Position numbers and translations under genes: made by a program
In this document: positions 11,520-22,939 of the stretch, one piece after another
Position numbering within the stretch: the stretch's first letter is position 1
Layout of the letters: every line of letters begins with the position of its first letter
Notes under the pieces: model-generated
Database searches by the model: none
What the model saw: the letters and a program-made list of their open reading frames with translations, nothing else
What the model was told of the DNA's origin: nothing
Assembly (NCBI GenBank): GCA_002205965.3
Contig: NADL03000592.1
Span: 339,295 to 403,294, forward strand
Source: Kappaphycus alvarezii
Taxonomy: Eukaryota; Rhodophyta; Florideophyceae; Gigartinales; Solieriaceae
Length of the DNA: 64,000 nt
Reading direction: 5' to 3'

Positions 11520-12251
11520 TTTTCAAATGTCTGCCAGCACTGTGACCACCCCTTGGACACCCTCGGGGATCACGCCGCCGACATCTGCTGCCCTGGTTTC
11601 AGCCGTTGTCACCGCTACAACTCGCTATGTAATGCGATTGCGACGCACGTTACCCGCGCCGCGGGTCTGGATACTCGGCAAGAGGTTCCGTTCCTCGTCC
11701 CGGGCACTAAGCTCCGCCCCGCCGATATCCTTGTACAACTAACACCAACGCCGGAAGGCACAACGTTGGGCCCCATTGCCTGTGACATAACCGTCGTTTC
11801 ACCTTTAAGGCCGCAGTTCGCACCAAGGCGACCCAGGTTGCCGAAGGCGCTGCTGAACTGGCGGCCCGCGACAAGGTTACAACACTGGAACGCAACATCG
11901 CCCGACGACTCCCCGCTCCATCGACTGGCCCATCTTCTCCGCCTTACACGCCAAACTTCACGTTTCGACCTCTGGCATTTGATTCCCTAGGTGCCCCTTC
12001 CCCTGGAACTATTGCATTTATCGAGGAGTTAGTTCCGCGGATCGCGTCGAAGTGTCACTCGACAGTTGGCGTTATCCGCCGCCGTATCTACCAGCGACTG
12101 AGTTGCACCCTCTGGTCCTCCATCGCTGAAGCTATCCTGTTGCGAGCCCCGATGCGCATGGACGACGAAGTACATTCGGTTAGATCTTAACCGTATAGTT
12201 AGGACGTGCCCAGTCGAATGTAGATACTGAACGCATTAAACTTCTTCTTCT
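11520..12251 (+). mobile_element. 5'-truncated LINE, 3' end only (copy B1)
   Basis: The fragment starts inside the zinc motif (CQHCDHPLDTLGDHAADIC, C-x2-C-x9-H-x4-C). It continues through the endonuclease core RPADILVQL...IACDITVVSP and a C-terminal tail ending MRMDDEVHSVRS with stop TAA at 12189-12191. One frameshift near 11830 separates core and tail. After the stop, about 60 bases (AACGCATTAAACTTCTTC near their end) are shared with the copy at 17195. Length truncation from the 5' side with a conserved 3' end is the usual signature of target-primed LINE insertion. Confidence 0.75.
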
Positions 12252-13040
12252 CTGAGTGGCCGCATTGATAGTTTTCTGCAAATGAGTGCATTTGCCAGGG
12301 GCTGCTCAAACAATTGAAGTGGCTCTGTTTCTTTGTGTTCGAACCCTTACTCTGAAGATCGTAGTGTACTGTACATGTACAGTACTGTACTGTACAGTAC
12401 AGTACAACATGGAGTACAGTTACCGCATTGTACAGTTCAGTGCATGACTGCATGTTGCACGTTTCTGGTAGGCCTTACACTGTAATGTAAAGCACTGTAC
12501 ACTACTGTATAGCACAGTGCGGAATTATTCCGTTCGTTATGACTAGGGGAATTAGTTTTGGGGGAATTAATGACCTAGCTGGTCATAATTATAAAATATG
12601 AAGTCATAGTCATAATTATAATCTATGACTTCATAAATTACTTATGAGGTAATAATTCCTGTCTCGATCTGAGAGGGAATTAAATTACCCGGTGATACAA
12701 TATTTTTATTTATTAAGTGCCTGTCATGGAAAAATTTTTTTTATTACCGATCATCACTACTTGCGACCAATGTGCACACTCGAAATGAAACGTGAAAAAA
12801 ATTATTGTTATTATATATACCTGAAGTGCCCGAATAATTCCAGAAGGGGAGAATTTTGGGTAATTAATTACTTGGAAAGTACTGTAATGTCATTTCTTGA
12901 AGTGAGGCCAGTTGTTCCATAAGGGATTGAGGAGAGTAGGTGCGAGCTTACAGAGTTCGGGCTTACCGTAGATGCGTTTTGGAATATAGGTTAACCTATT
13001 TTTCAACCATTAAAACACCACAATTTCCCCCCCCCCCGGC
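12252..13040. other. Non-coding region with GTAC palindromes and an AT-rich block
   Basis: 12362-12416 is built from overlapping GTACTGTACAGTAC-type palindromes. 12520-12900 is AT-rich with AATTAATGACC, TCATAATTATA and related words, like 7960-8420. An 11-C run lies just before 13040, which reads as poly-G directly after the LINE C stop codon on the minus strand. No gene seen. Confidence 0.4.
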
Positions 13041-15970
13041 TTACCGTAGTAGCCGGGCCGCGTCATCCAGTAACCGGGCCGGAATGACTCCGGCCATCAG
13101 GGAGGCCGCATTGGACATTGATGCGGCTGCGGCGAGCCTTTGAGTGAGGACTTCTTTAACCTTTCCGTACGTCTCCATTGTCCTGAACGCCACATTCCGT
13201 GCGTCATCGCTCAGTAGCGCGTAGGCATCTGGGTGCCAACCTCCGAGAGTGGAGATGGGGACGGGAATAAGTCTACCTCTGACAGAATTCGCAATGAATG
13301 ACTCGTATCTCCTCACTTTCGCGTTTTTCGCAGCATTGAGTGAGGTCAGCGGGTTGAAGTTGCGAATTATCCTGCGGGAGGGTGCCAAGGGCTTCACGAA
13401 GGTGACGTCGAAGAAGTCCGTGCCGCCGGTATGCCCCATCGCGCTGATGTCGTGTCTGGTGCGGTGGAGGCCTTCTCGCGGTTCCCCGACTGGGTGTCGA
13501 GCTGCATTTGTCAGATCACTAGCCAGTAGACCGATCTGCCGGTCGTGGCGCCTCGTCTTTTCACTTCCGTGCAAGCAATGAAGGAGATGGTCTCCGAAAC
13601 AGTCGAGCATTTCGGCGCAATTCCTCTTTGAGCATGGTGTCTCCTCTCCGGAGCGAAAAGTGGGACTTGGCACTAATACTGGAGCCACAACGAGAATTCT
13701 CTTGGCTCAATTTTTGTCTAAAGTCCCGGAGATGAGGCACAGTATACCCATCTTTTCGCGCTGGGGAGAGCCATAGAGCCCCAAAAACCCTGCCTCCTGC
13801 TGTCGCCGAGGGTAACTCTGCATGCACTCTTTCGTGGGTTGCGTCCGTCAAGGCCTTCTGCGATGGGGTTTTGCTGGAGCATGAAAGGGATCCAAGCTCC
13901 ATGGGCGTCCAAGGTGTCTTGGTACGTTGCCAGATCTCGGATGGAGGGAGGCAGAAGGGCTACGCACATCTTGTTTGACGCCGAGCTGGAGGCGAGGAAG
14001 GCAGCGGCTGCAATGGACTTTGCGGATGTGAATTCTACCCCTAGCGATGGTTTTTCCGTCGTCAGCTTGACTGGGAGCTGCAGTTCTGGAAATATGTCGG
14101 AGTCGAGTACTCCCGCGGCTAGTGTCCGCACGCAGCTCTCCATCATCTCATCAAATTTCGCAGCGCCCTCTGCCGTGCATGACTGTGGCACCACGCGTAA
14201 CATGTAGCCGATCTTGCAAACCGAAACAGTTACGCAAAAGCTTGAAAGGGATCTGCGTGTCCTCATGGTCGATGATGGTGTCGAGGAACGGCTTCAAAGA
14301 CTCGACGTGAGCTGTGAGGTCCTTTTGGATAAAGTCTTTCGAGCCAACTGGAGCATTCAGAACGGCTGTGCCTTCGCTGTACATACTCTTGGGTGATTTC
14401 TGGTGGGTACAAGCTTTGTACTAACTCTTGGTGTGGAGTAGGCCACCAAATCCGGCATTTGGGCATGGCCAGATGCAGCCCCCTGCTTATTGCGTCTGAC
14501 GAGCAGAGGATACCCAAAGCTCTACGGAGTTCGTCGTGTCGTGCGATGATATACACATCGTCGTGGTACCAGAGTTGAAACAACAGATTGCCGACTTCCT
14601 GGTCCTCGTCGTCCACTGATCGCAAAAGTTGTTGGATTTTAAGGATCACGGGGTGTAGCCCCAGGTCAAACAGGAGTCCACAGAGATTGTCACCTTGCTG
14701 CGTGCCTTGTTTGCTTCGGATGATCTGGCCACCGAATCATAAAAATGCAGGGTCATGCACATACCAATATTCGACCCTTGGGAACAATTCGGGAAAAGGG
14801 TTTTGACTGCTCCCAGGAAGGCTGGTCGGCTGCACAGATTGAACGCATTCTTTATATCTACCGTCAGCATGGCATATTCGGAGCTATGGCCAAAGTGGTG
14901 CGCAGCCCGTCGGACGCTGTCCACGACGGTATCGGTGCCGGATCTGGTGGCGATGGAGGCCCTTGTCATAAGGCAGCGGCCAGTCAATCTGCGTAGCGTC
15001 TCACCGACAGCGATTGGCCTCGGCGTCAGGCCAATCTTCGCCAAAGGTGTAAGGCGCGCGCCTGCGATGAAGGGGGCGAGGGCAGCTGGGGCCTTGCCGG
15101 CTGCCAAAATTTTGACAATTTTCGAGAGCGCGGCTAGGAATCCGGATGGAGCGCATGAGGATGGGGCTCGCAACAGTTCAGGTGGCATGTCTTAAGGCCA
15201 GAGCCCCCTGCGGAGGAACCTGGTTTGAAGGCCCGGACGTCTCCGAGTACCTCCTCTTTGGAAAAGTCACGGAAGGGAGGGACACCGTCAAGCGAAGTTG
15301 TATACGCAGTTTCCTGTGGAGGGGTTTCCTGTGGGTGCTTTGAGTAGTGCGTCGACAACTTCTGCAGTTGGCCGTAAAACACCCAATGACCCTAGTGCTT
15401 GGGCTGCCTTTCCGTATGCCTTCTCTTGTGCCAGTCTTGTCGCCCTGCGGATGTTATGCTGATGCCGCATCAGGAGCAGACGGCGGCCCATTTGGGTGTG
15501 GGGTAGGCTGTTTGGTTTCCTGTTCCCACAATGTCTGGTATCTGCCGGAATTCCAGAGCTCTGCACGTTCCCTCATCTTGTCACTAATTGATTGCCAGCG
15601 GCTTTCAAGATGATGAGAGTTACGGTAGGAGAGGTCTGTCAGCATAACGGTAGGAAACGAAAAGACTTTCGCGAAAGCCTCCGCTGCCTGGGGATGACCG
15701 GATGTACAAGCATGAACGGCATCATTCATAGTCTTTGCGTACAGCTCGGCGAGTAATCGCCTGAATTTTGTGGGAATATGTGTCATGACGGGCGTGCGTG
15801 TCATGAATATTTCCTCAATTGGTGGCTGGGACTGTGGCTGGGGCTTGGGTGTTGGCGGTTCTGATGCACTTCCCACAGGTGCTGGGTCTTGCGGGATAGG
15901 GACTGGTGCACGGGCTGGGTCATCCGGCACTGGGGCCGGTGTGGGGGAGGCAGTTGCACTAGCTTCGCGT
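13041..15970 (-). mobile_element. LINE C: divergent non-LTR element, many frameshifts
   Basis: A proline-rich N-terminus (about 15750-15970) leads into RT pieces: RPIAVGETLRRLTGRCLM, motif A LTVDIKNAFNLCSR (about 14850), a broken motif B and motif C WYHDDVYIIA (about 14570). After further pieces comes a zinc motif (CAEMLDCFGDHLLHC, about 13590-13630) and an endonuclease block RTRHDISAMGHTGGTDFFDVTFVKP (about 13410-13480), ending at 13041. Motif C is Y-H-D-D, so both catalytic Asp remain. At least five frame changes (near 15455, 15290, 15160, 14648 and 14265) make the copy inactive. It is related to, but clearly diverged from, LINE A. Confidence 0.7.
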
Positions 15971-17194
15971 AATTGAGTAGAGTGCAGCGGTACGTACTGC
16001 TCGGGCGCCGTATTTACTGTGCATTTCGGGCACTCACTTTACAACGACGGACCAGGTCATGACCTGGTCCGTCGTTGCCGAGACCATGACCCTAAACCAC
16101 TGGGATGTGCGAAGTCGAATGATCCTGACGGAGGTATAAGGTGACCCCAGGAAATGGGACCAGACTATGGCGGTAACTGTGCCATCTTGTATTTCAGACG
16201 GTGGTCTCCACGTGCGTTTGTGGGGTCATGGCAACAACCGCATCGTTTTGCCGTCGACTGTCCCTGACAGGCAGGAAGGTCAGCAAGTGCACTCAGCATA
16301 AGAGACCAAATGTTACCAAGAGTGGACGCAGGGGAGAAGGGCGGCGAGCGCGAGGACAGTGGGCACCTGGTGGGGGGGGAGATGTGGGGAGCGGTGCTGC
16401 TACGTACTAGCCTGGTCGGTGTTCAGTGATTTTTGAGCGGGAGTCACAGTGGTTACCCACGTGGAAAGCAAAACCGTAGGTTAGGCAACGCCTGCATCAC
16501 ATCATGGTGCTGGACATCGCGACAGGGACACGGAGGTGACGGGGCTAAAGTCACACGTCAAGCACTCGAACCCTCGAGTGCATAGCGTGCCGGGGGAAGC
16601 TTTGAACTCGCGCGAAAGACATGGCCAGTCACGCGGGGCTAGCAAATGACGAAATGTCCCGTGGTGGCACAGGATTTTGCAGTCCATGAGGGTATGGGGG
16701 CACGAGGTGTGCACTGTACTAGGCATCGGTCTAAGTGTAGCCGCCAATGCCGAAAGAGGGCTGGATAAGCGATAACCCGGTGGAGGTCGCCGTTATCCGA
16801 TTGAATATTCTACGGAGTGGTATTCCACGCGGGGCTGTGGGAGCTGTTGGGTATGGCGAGGGATGCGGCACACAGAATTTAACACGTAAACAAGGTAGCG
16901 GCGAATTTTGACCATCGGAATGGCGGACAGTAATGTGCGTAGCAGATAGGATGAACGTAGCAAGTGGTAGAGCGATGGGTTGCCAGCGTATGTTTGAGTC
17001 GCAGGAAACGAGGGTTTTGCACGCAGACCGCAGAGCGGATGCTACGAATGGGCGGAATTGGTGACCTGAGTGAAGGGACAGGTGCATCGGCGGCAGTGAC
17101 CTGTACATTGGTGGCGATCGACGGGTAAGCAGCATGGAGAGAATCCCCATAGGAGCTTGGAAGCCGCAAATGGAGCGCTAGAAGCCCGCTGGGT
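15971..17194. other. Non-coding region
   Basis: No protein family is recognised on either strand. Open frames such as 16731-17150 (-) lack motifs and look like chance. The one notable structure is the perfect palindrome at 16042-16077. Confidence 0.4.
16042..16077. repeat. Perfect 36-bp palindrome
   Basis: The 18-base arm CAACGACGGACCAGGTCA is followed directly by its exact reverse complement with no spacer, so the whole 36 bases read the same on both strands. It could form a cruciform or an RNA hairpin. No repeat family or protein site is recognised. Confidence 0.9.
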
Positions 17195-17791
17195 ATGTTT
17201 AGCACCGGCAGTGCTCTGGCCGTACTCTATCCGTTCCTCGTCCCGGGCACTGAGCTCCGGCCCGCCGATATCCTTGTACAACCAACCCAACCCCGGAAGG
17301 CACAACGTTACGCCCCATTGCCTGTGACATCACTGTTGTCTTACCGTTCAAGGCCGCAGTTCGCACCAAGGCGACCCAGGTTGCCGGAGGCGCTGCTGAA
17401 CTGGCGGCCCGCGACAAGGTTACAACTCTGGAACGCAACATCGCCCGACGCCTCCCCGCTCCCTCAACTGGCCCATCTTCTCCGCCTTACACGCCAAACT
17501 TCACGTTTCGACCTCTGGCGTTTGATTCCCTAGGTGCCCCATCCCCTGGAACTATTGCATTTATCGAGGAGTTAGTTCCACGGATCGCGTCGAAGTGTCA
17601 CTCGACAGTTGGCGTTATCCGCCGCCGTATCTACCAGCGACTGAGTTGCACCCTCTGGTCCTCCATCGCTGAAGCTATCCTGTTGCGAGCCCCGATGCGC
17701 ATGGACGACGAAGTACATCCGATTAGATCTTAACCGTATAGTTAGGACGTGCGCAGTCCCCAGTAGATACTGAACGCATTAAACTTCTTCC
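17195..17791 (+). mobile_element. 5'-truncated LINE, 3' end only (copy B2)
   Basis: A second copy of the LINE seen at 11520, truncated further so that it begins just before FLVPGTELRPADILVQ and lacks the zinc motif. The C-terminal tail ends MRMDDEVHPIRS with stop at 17731-17733. The ~60-base 3' tail is shared with copy B1 up to AACGCATTAAACTTCTTC. Frame breaks near 17290-17350 show decay. Its 3' end lies only about 190 bases before the gypsy gag start, so it may have inserted near or into that element's 5' end. Confidence 0.75.
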
Positions 17792-17977
17792 TCTTGGCAT
17801 TTTGCTGGAGGCTTCGCCTCGTGGGTCGTTAGTCCAAGAACCATCTAGGAGACTCTCTGTTACTTCAAGTGTTACAGAAATCGTGTACACGTATAGCCAC
17901 GTGTGCACGTGTAAAGTCGGAAACTTCTCTCAGATACCAGGACAAACACTGTTACAGCCTTTGTGAACCTAATCCAT

Positions 17978-18919
17978 ATGGATCAGCCGCAAGTCACCCT
18001 AGAGTCCCTTACGCAAATGGTGCTTCAGTTCCAGCAGAATCTTGAGCACGCCAGTAACCAAATTGCGGCACACAGATCAGGGCTTTCTATTGCAGCGCAG
18101 AAAGTATCCTCCTTAGAATCTGAACTCGTAAACGCCCGAAACCAGGCAAGTTCGTCAGGTATTGCCCTAGTGGACAGTCAGGCTGGCACAAAGAAAAGCA
18201 AGCCCACTACATTCACTGGGAATAGATCAATTGCGAACTGGTGCGTTCAAATGGACAACTACCTCGGGGGTAATGATGGCAATGGACCTCTACACATAAC
18301 ACTCAGTTACTTGGCTGGAAATGCCCATGAATGGTGGATGGTCCACTTCAAGACAGAAGAAGGGAAAGGAATAAATTCCTGGCAGACCCTGAAGCTTGCT
18401 TTGATCCAGCGTTTTGAAACGCTGAACAAAGAGAAAATCGCCCGAGACAAACTCGCCCGCTGGAAACAAGTCAAAGATGTTCCTACCTTCAACGAAGACT
18501 TCAACAAAATTATACTCGACATCCCCGATATTGGAGTTAAAGACCAGATAGATCCTTACTCTCGCGGTTTGAAGCCCTATATCTGGAAGGCGTTGTGCAC
18601 CAAAGAATACGTCAACCTCTCCGATCCAATGAGGGATGCTGAGCTAGTAGAGTCGGCCTATCGGCGTTCTGGACCCGGTAACCTACCAAAGTCTTCTGGA
18701 GGAAGGAATGGAAATGGAAGCTCTTTTGCTGGAACAAGCAGTCCTGTACCAGTGGAAATTGGGAACGTAGAAGTGATACCGGGGCTGAAAAGAAACACTC
18801 TTAATTTACAGAAGCTTGACAAAGAATAACGTGAAAGATGTATGCGCGAAGGTCTCTGTCTTAGGTGCAGACAGAAAGAACACATAGCCAAAAACTGCCT
18901 AAAAGCCCGGAAGAACTGA
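17978..18919 (+). pseudogene. gag: Gypsy gag with CCHC knuckle behind an in-frame stop
   Basis: ATG 17978 (MDQPQVTLESLTQMVLQFQQ) opens a gag of about 283 residues with a coiled-coil-prone N-terminus and a retrotransposon-gag core (FTGNRSIANWCVQMDNYL ... WQTLKLALIQRF). A TAA at 18827-18829 interrupts it. The same frame continues as RERCMREGLCLRCRQKEHIAKNC, a perfect C-x2-C-x4-H-x4-C nucleic-acid-binding knuckle, to TGA at 18917-18919. The capsid-like protein would therefore lack its RNA-binding knuckle unless the stop is read through. Confidence 0.8.
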
Positions 18920-19059
18920 TTGAAGGTCCCCAGTCAGTTCCAGTCATTGAAGAACCATTCGACAACCTTTTGTTAGACAAAAAAACTCGGGAGTTATCAT
19001 TGAATCAAACAAAAAGGTCCATTGTGTCCACTATCAGATAGAATGCAACGTTCAGTGAA

Positions 19060-22000
19060 ACATTCTCCCCTGCATTAGAAAGAAATCACAAGGGCCTTCT
19101 CATTGTCAAGGGTACAATTGCTGGTGGACTAGCAAAAATCTTCATAGACCCTGGTGGTGAGATCAACTTGTTGAGTGAATCATTTTGCAAGAAACATCCA
19201 ATAAAGACCCGAGATTCCAGAGAGCTTGCTGAAATGGCCAACGGTGCGGACCAGATACTTCAAGAATTGGTAAATGCTGTCATTGTACATATAACCGCCT
19301 ATACTGAACCTCTGTACTTTGCAGTAAGCCCATTGAAGCGTTATGATGCAATTCTTGGGAAAGAATGGTGCGCCTCGCATGGGGCAAAAATCAATTGTTT
19401 TAATAATGAGGTGAAAATCGAACATAAGGGAAATTCATTCATATTTATTGCTGATGATGCTGTATTGAGTCCTTTTGTATCTTTCAATACCATAGTTAGT
19501 GATTTCCATGAGAAAAGAGAGTTATTTGCAGTTTTATTTAGACCCTTATATTCTAGTGAACCAAGAGCACCAGTATACCCTCGAGACATACACGAGGTTT
19601 TGGAAACATTTGCTGACGTGTTTCCAGAGAAACTCCCAAGAGATTTGCCACCGAGAAGGAAGCAAAACTTTGAAATAGTATTAAAGGAAGGAGCAAAACC
19701 ACAGAAGAAAGGTCTCTATAGACTTTCTGACAAAGAAATGTCAGAACTCCGAAAACAGTTGGACAAACTACTAGAAGCTGAGTTTATAAGGCCTAGTAAG
19801 TGCCCCTGGGGAGCTTCTATTCTATTCGTGAGCAAGAAGGATGATAGTCTACGGATGTGTGTCGATTACGGAGCCTCAAACCGGCTCACTGTCAAAAACA
19901 GCTATCCTTTACCACGAATTGACGACATTTTCGACAAGCTTTAAGGAGCGAAGTTCTTCAGCAAAATTGATCTTAGATCTTGGTATCACCAGATTAGACT
20001 ATACGAAGATTCGATTCGATTTACCGCCTTCAGAACACGATACGGGCACTTTGAATGTCTTGTTCTGCCGTTTGGACTCACTAATGCCCAGCAACTTTCA
20101 TGAACCTAATGAATGATATTTTCAAGGATCAGCTCGACTTATTTGTGATCTTCTATCAGGATGATATTCTCATCTACAGTAAGACATGGAAGGATCACTT
20201 GGATCATATTCGAATTGTACTCGAAATCCTCAGAAAAGAAAAATTATCTGGCAAAGTATCTAAATGTGTCTTGGGAGTTACAGAAGTCGAGTACCTAGGA
20301 CACATCATTTCTCAAAGTGGTATTTGATTTGATCCAAACAAGATAAGTGCAATCATGGAATGGCCGATACCAACGAATAAGCAACAAGTACAGTCTTTTC
20401 TTGGTTTTGTCAATTATTACCGGAGGTTCATAAAAGGCTGTTCAATTCTTGCAAAACATCTCACAGAATTGACGAAAAACGTGAATTTCCAATGGAGCCA
20501 CACTCAAGATGATGCCTTCAAAGTACTCAAGCAAACACTTTGTAGCGCACCGGTTCTCAGAAATTTCGACGCCACACTGCCTATCTACGTAACCACAGAT
20601 GCATCACAGTATGCAATTGGTGCAGTGCTGGAACAGGAAGAATTAGGTTCCAAAAGGCCGGTCGAGTTTGCATCCAGGACTCTTAATGATGCGGAAAAAA
20701 ACTATGCGGCCAATGAAAGGGAACTTTTGGCCATTGTAGATTCCCTCAAGTGGTGGAGATCATACCTTTATGGTAATTCATTCACCATTCACTCGGACCA
20801 CTATCCCCTACGATACCTAGAAACCCAAGAAAACTTGTCCCCGAGACAAGTGAGATGGCTGGAAAGATTAGTTAATTTCGACTTCAAGATAATACCCATC
20901 TCAGGAAAATCAAATGTAGTGGCGGACGCCCTATCGAGGCAACCACAAGATGTGCCGCCGCCTGATCACCGAAACAATTCATTACTTCAAGAAGTTATTA
21001 CCAAGAAATACTCAGAATCCAATAACATTTCGACCATATCATTCACGAACACTGAGTTAGTGGGGTTGGTAGAAGATTATGGTAGGGATGAGAACCTCAG
21101 AACCCAGTACCAAGATCCTAAAGCTCCCTTTGAGCGTCGAGGGATGCTTCTACTTAAAAACAAGAAGATCTGTGTACCAGAAGGAAATTTCAGAGTCAAG
21201 CTCCTGCATGACTATCATTGCACTCCCAACACGGGACACCTAGGAATAAGCAAAACTATCAACAGAATATCACCAAAGTTTTATTGGAAAAATTTAAGAT
21301 CGGATATAATCCGATACGTACGTTCCTGCCAATGCCAGAGAACCAAAGCAACCAAGCAGGAACCCGCAGGTCTTTTACAACCACTAGAACCACCGAAAAC
21401 CAAATGGACCCACATAACCATGGATTTCATCACACCTCTCCCAAAGTCGAGAAGTGGAAACAACGGCGTGTTAACAGTCGTTGACAGACTTTCTAAGATG
21501 ATCAGAATAATACCAACGAAACCAAACACAGATGCTCCTGAAACAGCACTGCTGTTCAAGAATCACGTATACCGAAATCATGGATTACCAGAGAATATCA
21601 TATGTGACCGAGATCCCATCTTCATGAGCAAGTTTTGGACAAAACTTTTTGCTCTACTAGGAACAAAGATATCCCCCTCCTCTGCATACCACCCACAAAC
21701 TGATGGACAATCGGAGATAATGAACAGGAAAATAGAGGAAATGATCCGTGCTTTCGTTAGCTTCGACAAATCAGATTGGGATAATTTCCTGGTAGACTTT
21801 GAAGTTGCTTACAACTTCTCTGTGAATGTCACCACAACTTTCTCACCATTTTTCCTCAATTACGGAATTCAATCACGAACAGTACCCTTAGATGTTTTAG
21901 CGTCAGACGATCCAGCGGCAGCAGGTTTTCTAAAACATATGCAAGAAGCATTAAGGAAAGCCCAGAATCAGATCCGAAAATCCAATGAGTCCACCGCAAA

Positions 22001-22488
22001 ATATGTAAACAAGAAAAGAAGGCCGTCTACGTTCAAGATTGGTGATAAGTGTTGGCTATCAACAAAGAACTTATCACTTGAAGATGCGGCTGGATCACGC
22101 AAACTGAACCCAAAGTATTGTGGTCCCTTTGAAATAACAGAGGATATTAACGGTGTAACTTACCGTCTGCAGTTATCTCAACCGATGATCGACAGAGGAA
22201 TACATAATGCCTGCCACGCTAGCCTCTTGAAACCGTTCTTTGAAGATGAATTCAACCGACAAATTCCACCACCGCCGCCACTCCAATTTCAAGATGGACA
22301 TGAGGAATACGAAGTTGAGTCTATACTCGCTCATAAAAAAAACGTGGAAAAAATAATTCCTTGTCAAATGGAAAGGGTACGGAGATCATGAGAACTCGTG
22401 GCTTCCCGAATCATACCTCAAGAATTCACAAGAACTTTTGAATAAGTACAAGCAGAACCTCAAGAATCGGGGCGATTCTTCTCTGTAA
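19060..22488 (+). pseudogene. pol: Gypsy pol: protease, RT, RNase H, integrase, chromodomain
   Basis: The protease region has [17 protein letters not shown], where the usual D-S/T-G triad reads [20 protein letters not shown] (motif A) and FYQDDILIYS (motif C intact). RNase [22 protein letters not shown] and [10 protein letters not shown]. Integrase: zinc pattern HDYHC...HLG...CQCQRTK, then [20 protein letters not shown] and MNRKIEEM carrying the D, D and E positions. Chromodomain: [11 protein letters not shown] then, after a one-base shift near 22350, [21 protein letters not shown] ending at 22488. Defects: TAA after FDKL (about 19942), frameshift and stop near 20095-20110, and TGA after SQSGI (about 20326). 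Replication enzymes by family; inactive as read. Confidence 0.85.
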
Positions 22489-22495
22489 GGGGGAG

Positions 22496-22935
22496 TGATG
22501 TTGTGTTTCCCTTCACAGACCTTACAGCTTTACACGAATTCACTGCATATACTGTACTGTAGATTCAAACCACTGGTAACCTTGCAGCCAGGGCTACTAG
22601 GCACTTTGCTGTCATTACACTTTCCTTACAGTTCTGAACACAGCGTTTGACCCCATTGGTACACTTGGAATAGTTACGGGCGAGTTGCACACTGGGATAT
22701 TATATCATTGCTTTACCAATCAAAAGTCGCCTTGCTATCCCATGCCATCTGGACCAATGTACTTCTTACATCTTGTCAGAGTATGTCACTCTTGCCGACT
22801 ACAATTCTGAAAGCGCTACTTACGATACCGTCAGGGCTGTTTTACGGGAATACTTTGAATTCGCTACTGTTAGACTGCATTTTCCTTTAGTTTGTAGCTA
22901 TCTTCAGTTCTATATAAACCCTGGTTTGGAGCGGC
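22496..22935 (+). other. Probable 3' LTR region of the gypsy element
   Basis: Starts TGATGTTGTG right after the polypurine tract and contains a TATATAAACC box near 22912, as an LTR promoter would. No matching upstream LTR was found, so the end is arbitrary and the call rests on position and the TATA-like box only. Confidence 0.35.
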
Positions 22936-22939
22936 CGGC

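Larger units (their letters stand above)
17978..22495 (+). mobile_element. Ty3/gypsy chromodomain retrotransposon, inactive
   Basis: Gag, CCHC knuckle, aspartic protease, RT, RNase H, integrase and chromodomain occur in the order of a Ty3/gypsy chromovirus. A purine tract (AAGGGGGAG) directly follows the final stop at 22486-22488 and precedes TGATGTTGTG, a plausible polypurine tract and 3' LTR start. I could not match an LTR upstream of gag, so the 5' LTR is missing, diverged or displaced by LINE copy B2. Several in-frame stops make the element non-autonomous. Confidence 0.85.

Noticed and set aside
16731-17150. 139-codon minus-strand ORF
   Set aside because: No domain, no neighbouring gene structure, and overlapping frames of similar quality.
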